Assembly (NCBI RefSeq): GCF_013177655.1
Contig: NZ_CP035946.1
Coordinates: forward strand, 1,116,001 to 1,180,000
DNA: 64,000 nt
Reading direction: 5' to 3'
DNA from: Campylobacter canadensis
GTDB lineage: Bacteria; Campylobacterota; Campylobacteria; Campylobacterales; Campylobacteraceae
The position numbers were made by a program, and so were the translations under genes. Below the pieces are notes generated by a model. That model was given only the letters and a program-made list of their open reading frames with translations, did not search any database and was not told where the DNA came from. How positions within the stretch are numbered: the first letter of the stretch is position 1; each line of letters begins with the position of its first letter. This document shows, one piece after another, positions 61,231 to 64,000 of this stretch.

Positions 61231-63534
61231 TTATTGATTTTTGCTTAGCATATAACATATATTTTTATGAAATACAAATAATATATTTACCAAATTTAAA
61301 AATTTTTCCTTTGCTAATTTTGGGTCTTTGTTAAAAGTCATTATATCTTTAGATAAAATGAGCAAATATGGAGCAAAAAGTATCAAAAATTTTTGAGCTA
61401 AATCTTTATTTTCATATTTATTTGCAAAATTTACAAAGGCTTCAAGATTTCTTATTAAAGAAAAGCATTTGTGATATTTTTTAGCTAAACTTGCATCTAA
61501 AAACTCATCATATAAATAATAAATAGCAGGATTTAGGTTATCTTTTGTAATTTGCTTATCGTAACTCATTATTGAATTAGCTCTTATTCTATAAAAATAG
61601 ATTTTATCTTTTAAAACATAAATCTTTTTTGCTTGCATAAATAAACACATTCCAAAATAATGGTCTTCATGAATTATATTATTAATAAATTCAAGCTTGA
61701 TATTGCTTAAAAAATCAAAATCAATCATTCCGTGTCTGCCAAAATACATTCCTAAAACATTGTTTTTAGCTATTAAATCAATAAAATCATTAACATTAAT
61801 TACGCAAGAATTCTTAAAATTTAATTTATCAATTAAAGACTTATAATTATCATTTTGCATACCAAAACTCTTTTCATTAGCCCACACCACATTTATATCC
61901 TTATCTTTTTGAAAGGCATTTAAGCATTTACTTAGTGCGTCTTTGCTTAAAAAATCATCGCTATCAACAAAATAAATATATTTAATCTTAGATACTTTTA
62001 ACTCGTTTTTAGTATAAAGTGCTTTTATTTGATGTGGATTATTATTTGTAATTTTATAAGTATTTAAATTAGCCTTATTTATCTTTTCAAAATTATATTT
62101 GTTTTGATAAAAATGTATGCCAACATTTCTAGCATTTCCTAGACCACCATTTATTTTATCAATTACTATTATTCTTTCATCTTTTAAGGCAAATTCTTTT
62201 GCTAGTTCTAAATTATTTTGCTTTGTGCTACCATCGTTTATTAATAAGATTTCTATATTTTCATAATCTTGATTTAAAAGTGAATTTACGCATTCACTTA
62301 AGTATTCTAAAACATTGTAAATTGGTACTACAAGGGCGATTTTACCCCCCCCATTATCTATTATCCTCTCATTTTTAAAAAATTTCTTAAAAAACATTTT
62401 TGCTCCTTTTTCTTTTTTATTATTATCTTGTATTTGCTTTTGTAAATTAATTATTTGTACATTTAATTCGTTAATTTTACTATTTTTATCAGATAAAATT
62501 TTAGCAAGCATTTGTGCTATTATTTCTAAATTATCATCAGTATTTTTATCTGTAAAATGAAATTTTTCTTCTAAAAACAATTTTTCTTGCTTTGGAAAAT
62601 ATTTATTTTTTATAATTTCATTGTCTTTTTCATAAAAATTTTTAATAAAAGCCACTTCTTCTTCGCTAAAAATACAATATTTAAAAGAACTTTTAAAAAA
62701 CATATTAAAATACGCATTAATTCCAACACGATTTTTATTGGTATTATTATCAATAAATTGTGGTAAATATTTATTGATTTTACTAAGTAGCTTAACCCCT
62801 TGTAAATTTAAAGAAATATTACTGCTTTCACAAAAAGTAAAGCTTTCTTGGTTTAAATTAAGCTGATATAAAAAATCGCTTATTAAATTATTATTTTTAA
62901 AATGATTTTTTTCAAAAATATTAATTTTTAAAGCCTCTTTGCCAAAAACTTTTTCATAATTATTTATTGTTTGTAAATGGTTACATATAAAATGAAAATG
63001 GCTCATTTTTTTCTTATAAAATGAAACAAATTTTAAATCATCTTCTTTAGCCAAATCATAAACATTAAATTCCCCATCAATTTCATCCCATTTTATTGCT
63101 TCTTGGTATAAAGATTGCAATAAGCTAACCTGCTCTCTAATATAAAAAATCACCACAAATTCATCAAAACCAAAATCTATTAAAACTTCTTTTAGTCTAT
63201 TTATCTCATCAATGCTAGTAAGTCTTGAATGTATTAATTCACAAGTGAATAAAACATTTTCTTTACCTTTAAATTCTTGCTTTAATTCATATAATAATTT
63301 TTCTTTATATTTAGCTCTTTTTTCCTTATCAATTAATTTATTTTGCAAAATAAAAGAATCGTTTTTATCATCATCATAAGCTAAAAATCCTAAATGCCAA
63401 TGAGATTTACTGTAATAATAAGTATTTGCTATATAAATATTATTTTTATTAAATTCTTCTTTGTTTAAAAAAATAAAATCTTGTAATGTCGTAGAGCCTG
63501 TTTTTTCAATACCTATGTGTAATATTGCTTTCAT
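61231..63534 (-). CDS. Sulfotransferase-like protein fused to family 2 glycosyltransferase
   Basis: One 767-codon frame with two proteins' worth of sequence. Residues 1 to about 340 look like a PAPS-type sulfotransferase: P-loop-like LHIGIEKTGSTTLQ (5'-phosphosulfate site) and YIREQVSLLQSLYQEAIK (3'-phosphate site), followed by a coiled coil (about 350-375). Residues 400-767 are a GT-A glycosyltransferase nearly identical to copies 1 and 2, except a swapped middle segment (NEKSFGMQND to NNVLGM). At the joint lies an internal ATG (62397, Met380) with an ideal AAGGAG five bases upstream, and a G8 run at residues 395-397. So the GT may also be made alone, switched by the tract. Specificities unknown. 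Confidence 0.8.
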   Translation of the reverse strand: MKAILHIGIEKTGSTTLQDFIFLNKEEFNKNNIYIANTYYYSKSHWHLGFLAYDDDKNDSFILQNKLIDKEKRAKYKEKLLYELKQEFKGKENVLFTCELIHSRLTSIDEINRLKEVLIDFGFDEFVVIFYIREQVSLLQSLYQEAIKWDEIDGEFNVYDLAKEDDLKFVSFYKKKMSHFHFICNHLQTINNYEKVFGKEALKINIFEKNHFKNNNLISDFLYQLNLNQESFTFCESSNISLNLQGVKLLSKINKYLPQFIDNNTNKNRVGINAYFNMFFKSSFKYCIFSEEEVAFIKNFYEKDNEIIKNKYFPKQEKLFLEEKFHFTDKNTDDNLEIIAQMLAKILSDKNSKINELNVQIINLQKQIQDNNKKEKGAKMFFKKFFKNERIIDNGGGKIALVVPIYNVLEYLSECVNSLLNQDYENIEILLINDGSTKQNNLELAKEFALKDERIIVIDKINGGLGNARNVGIHFYQNKYNFEKINKANLNTYKITNNNPHQIKALYTKNELKVSKIKYIYFVDSDDFLSKDALSKCLNAFQKDKDINVVWANEKSFGMQNDNYKSLIDKLNFKNSCVINVNDFIDLIAKNNVLGMYFGRHGMIDFDFLSNIKLEFINNIIHEDHYFGMCLFMQAKKIYVLKDKIYFYRIRANSIMSYDKQITKDNLNPAIYYLYDEFLDASLAKKYHKCFSLIRNLEAFVNFANKYENKDLAQKFLILFAPYLLILSKDIMTFNKDPKLAKEKFLNLVNILFVFHKNICYMLSKNQ
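62345..62352. repeat. C8/G8 tract inside fused sulfotransferase-GT frame
   Basis: Eight G on the coding strand encode Gly-Gly-Gly just before the GT domain. Any length not equal to 8 modulo 3 would cut off the GT while leaving the sulfotransferase-like part. Confidence 0.9.
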
Positions 63535-64000
63535 TTTAAATATCCTTTATGCTTTAAAAAGTCTAAAATTATAGCAACATTTGTTTGCACACTGTTACTT
63601 TCGTTATTAAGATGTATTTGTGCGTTTAGTGGTTTTTCATAAGCACTGCTTATTCCTGTAAAATTACTAATTTGCCCACTTCTTGCTTTTTTGTATAAAC
63701 CTTTTGGGTCTCTTCTTTCGCACTCATCTAACGAAGTATCCACAAAAACTTCTATAAATTCATCTTCTTCAACCAATTCTCTTGCTAATCTTCTATCGCT
63801 TCTAAAAGGAGAAATAAAAGCGCTAATTACAATAATGCCACTATCAACAAAAAGCTTTGCAAGCTCTGCTATTCTTCTTATATTTTCTTTTCTTGATTTA
63901 TCGCTAAAATCTAAGTCTTTATTAAGCCCTAATCTTACATTATCTCCATCTAATAAATAAGTGTGATAGTTTAATTTAAAAAGCTCTACTTCAAGTGCAT
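63531..64000 (-). CDS. cysC: Adenylylsulfate kinase-like protein CysC (partial)
   Basis: About 156 codons from the window edge to the stop; the start and Walker A lie beyond base 64000. Visible: LLDGDNVRLGLNKDLDFSDKSRKENIRRIAELAKLF (the APS-binding DGDNVR and the FSDKSRKENIRR block), VISAFISPFRSDRRLARELV, EVFVDTSLDECERRDPKGLYKKARSGQISNFTGISSAYEKP. All match APS kinase, which makes PAPS. In C. jejuni capsule loci a CysC-like enzyme (Cj1415) instead phosphorylates cytidine diphosphoramidate for the O-methyl phosphoramidate branch, so substrate is not certain. Overlaps the sulfotransferase-like gene by four bases. Confidence 0.88.
   Translation of the reverse strand, partial: ALEVELFKLNYHTYLLDGDNVRLGLNKDLDFSDKSRKENIRRIAELAKLFVDSGIIVISAFISPFRSDRRLARELVEEDEFIEVFVDTSLDECERRDPKGLYKKARSGQISNFTGISSAYEKPLNAQIHLNNESNSVQTNVAIILDFLKHKGYLK

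Larger units (their letters stand above)
57191..61742. repeat. 2150-bp tandem duplication
   Basis: Bases 57191-59592 recur at 59341-61742 with a constant offset of 2150, with no difference seen by eye in the parts compared, including both C10 tracts. The unit holds a family 2 GT gene body, a CgtA-like gene and the C10 tract. It breaks on one side in the GT C-terminus and on the other in the third GT, giving the mosaic products. Confidence 0.9.

Noticed and set aside
53741-63534. Insertion sequence as cause of the 2150-bp duplication
   Set aside because: No transposase frame, terminal inverted repeats or target duplications at the borders; simple tandem duplication explains the pattern.

Overview
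The window is very AT-rich, has tightly packed and overlapping genes, and reads as a chromosomal segment of a Campylobacter or close relative (Campylobacterota). The signs are the order recA-eno-FtsB-like gene, a metNI operon with two metQ genes, a chuABCD-chuZ haem locus, gnnB/gnnA lipid A genes, a Cj1504-1508-like fdhC-modE-yedF-selD block, CgtA-like glycosyltransferases and poly-G tracts in surface-glycan genes. Two GGDEF/EAL proteins, which I do not associate with C. jejuni, suggest another species. Species cannot be fixed from the sequence alone.

Layout. 1-8 kb: end of an ABC-F ATPase gene, yceI, a DsbA-like oxidoreductase gene, murB/ftsB-like/eno/recA, an MFS exporter gene and thyX. 7.3-10.9 kb: a TonB-dependent receptor with exbB-exbD-tonB behind a Fur-box-like site. 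11.3-17.5 kb: queH, an amino-acid-binding protein gene, pgpA, two pseudopilin genes, moaE/moaD and a membrane GGDEF-EAL protein gene. 17.5-21.5 kb: nspC, fdhC, a frameshifted modE-like gene, yedF and selD. selD carries an in-frame UGA (selenocysteine) and a SECIS-like hairpin. 22-29.2 kb: mscS, ilvD, then a fur-family/dihaem peroxidase/GGDEF-EAL/DUF3298 operon on the minus strand. 29.3-33 kb: a divergent zinc operon, znuA - ZevA/ZevB-like fusion - znuC - znuB. 33-38 kb: trmL, putP, then gnnB, a MetE-like gene and gnnA. 38.3-46.8 kb: a self-contained haem operon (exbB, exbD, chuA, chuB, chuC, chuD, tonB, chuZ), then two methyltransferase genes. 46.8-50.3 kb: metNIQQ behind a short Met-rich leader ORF with mutually exclusive hairpins.

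50.3-53.7 kb is the strangest part. A type IV pilin-like gene sits among eight dispersed copies of a conserved AT-rich element, three arrays of 9-bp tandem repeats and G/T-rich or purine-rich spacers with long G runs. I know no described system that matches it.

53.7-64 kb is a minus-strand surface-glycan locus. It holds CgtA-like and family 2 glycosyltransferases, a 2150-bp exact-looking tandem duplication, four poly-G/C tracts that can switch or tune expression, and a sulfur-nucleotide set: CysC-like kinase, sulfotransferase-like protein fused to a glycosyltransferase, and CysQ. Together these suggest a phase-variable glycan modified from a PAPS-like donor.

I found no rRNA, tRNA, CRISPR array, insertion sequence or prophage gene.
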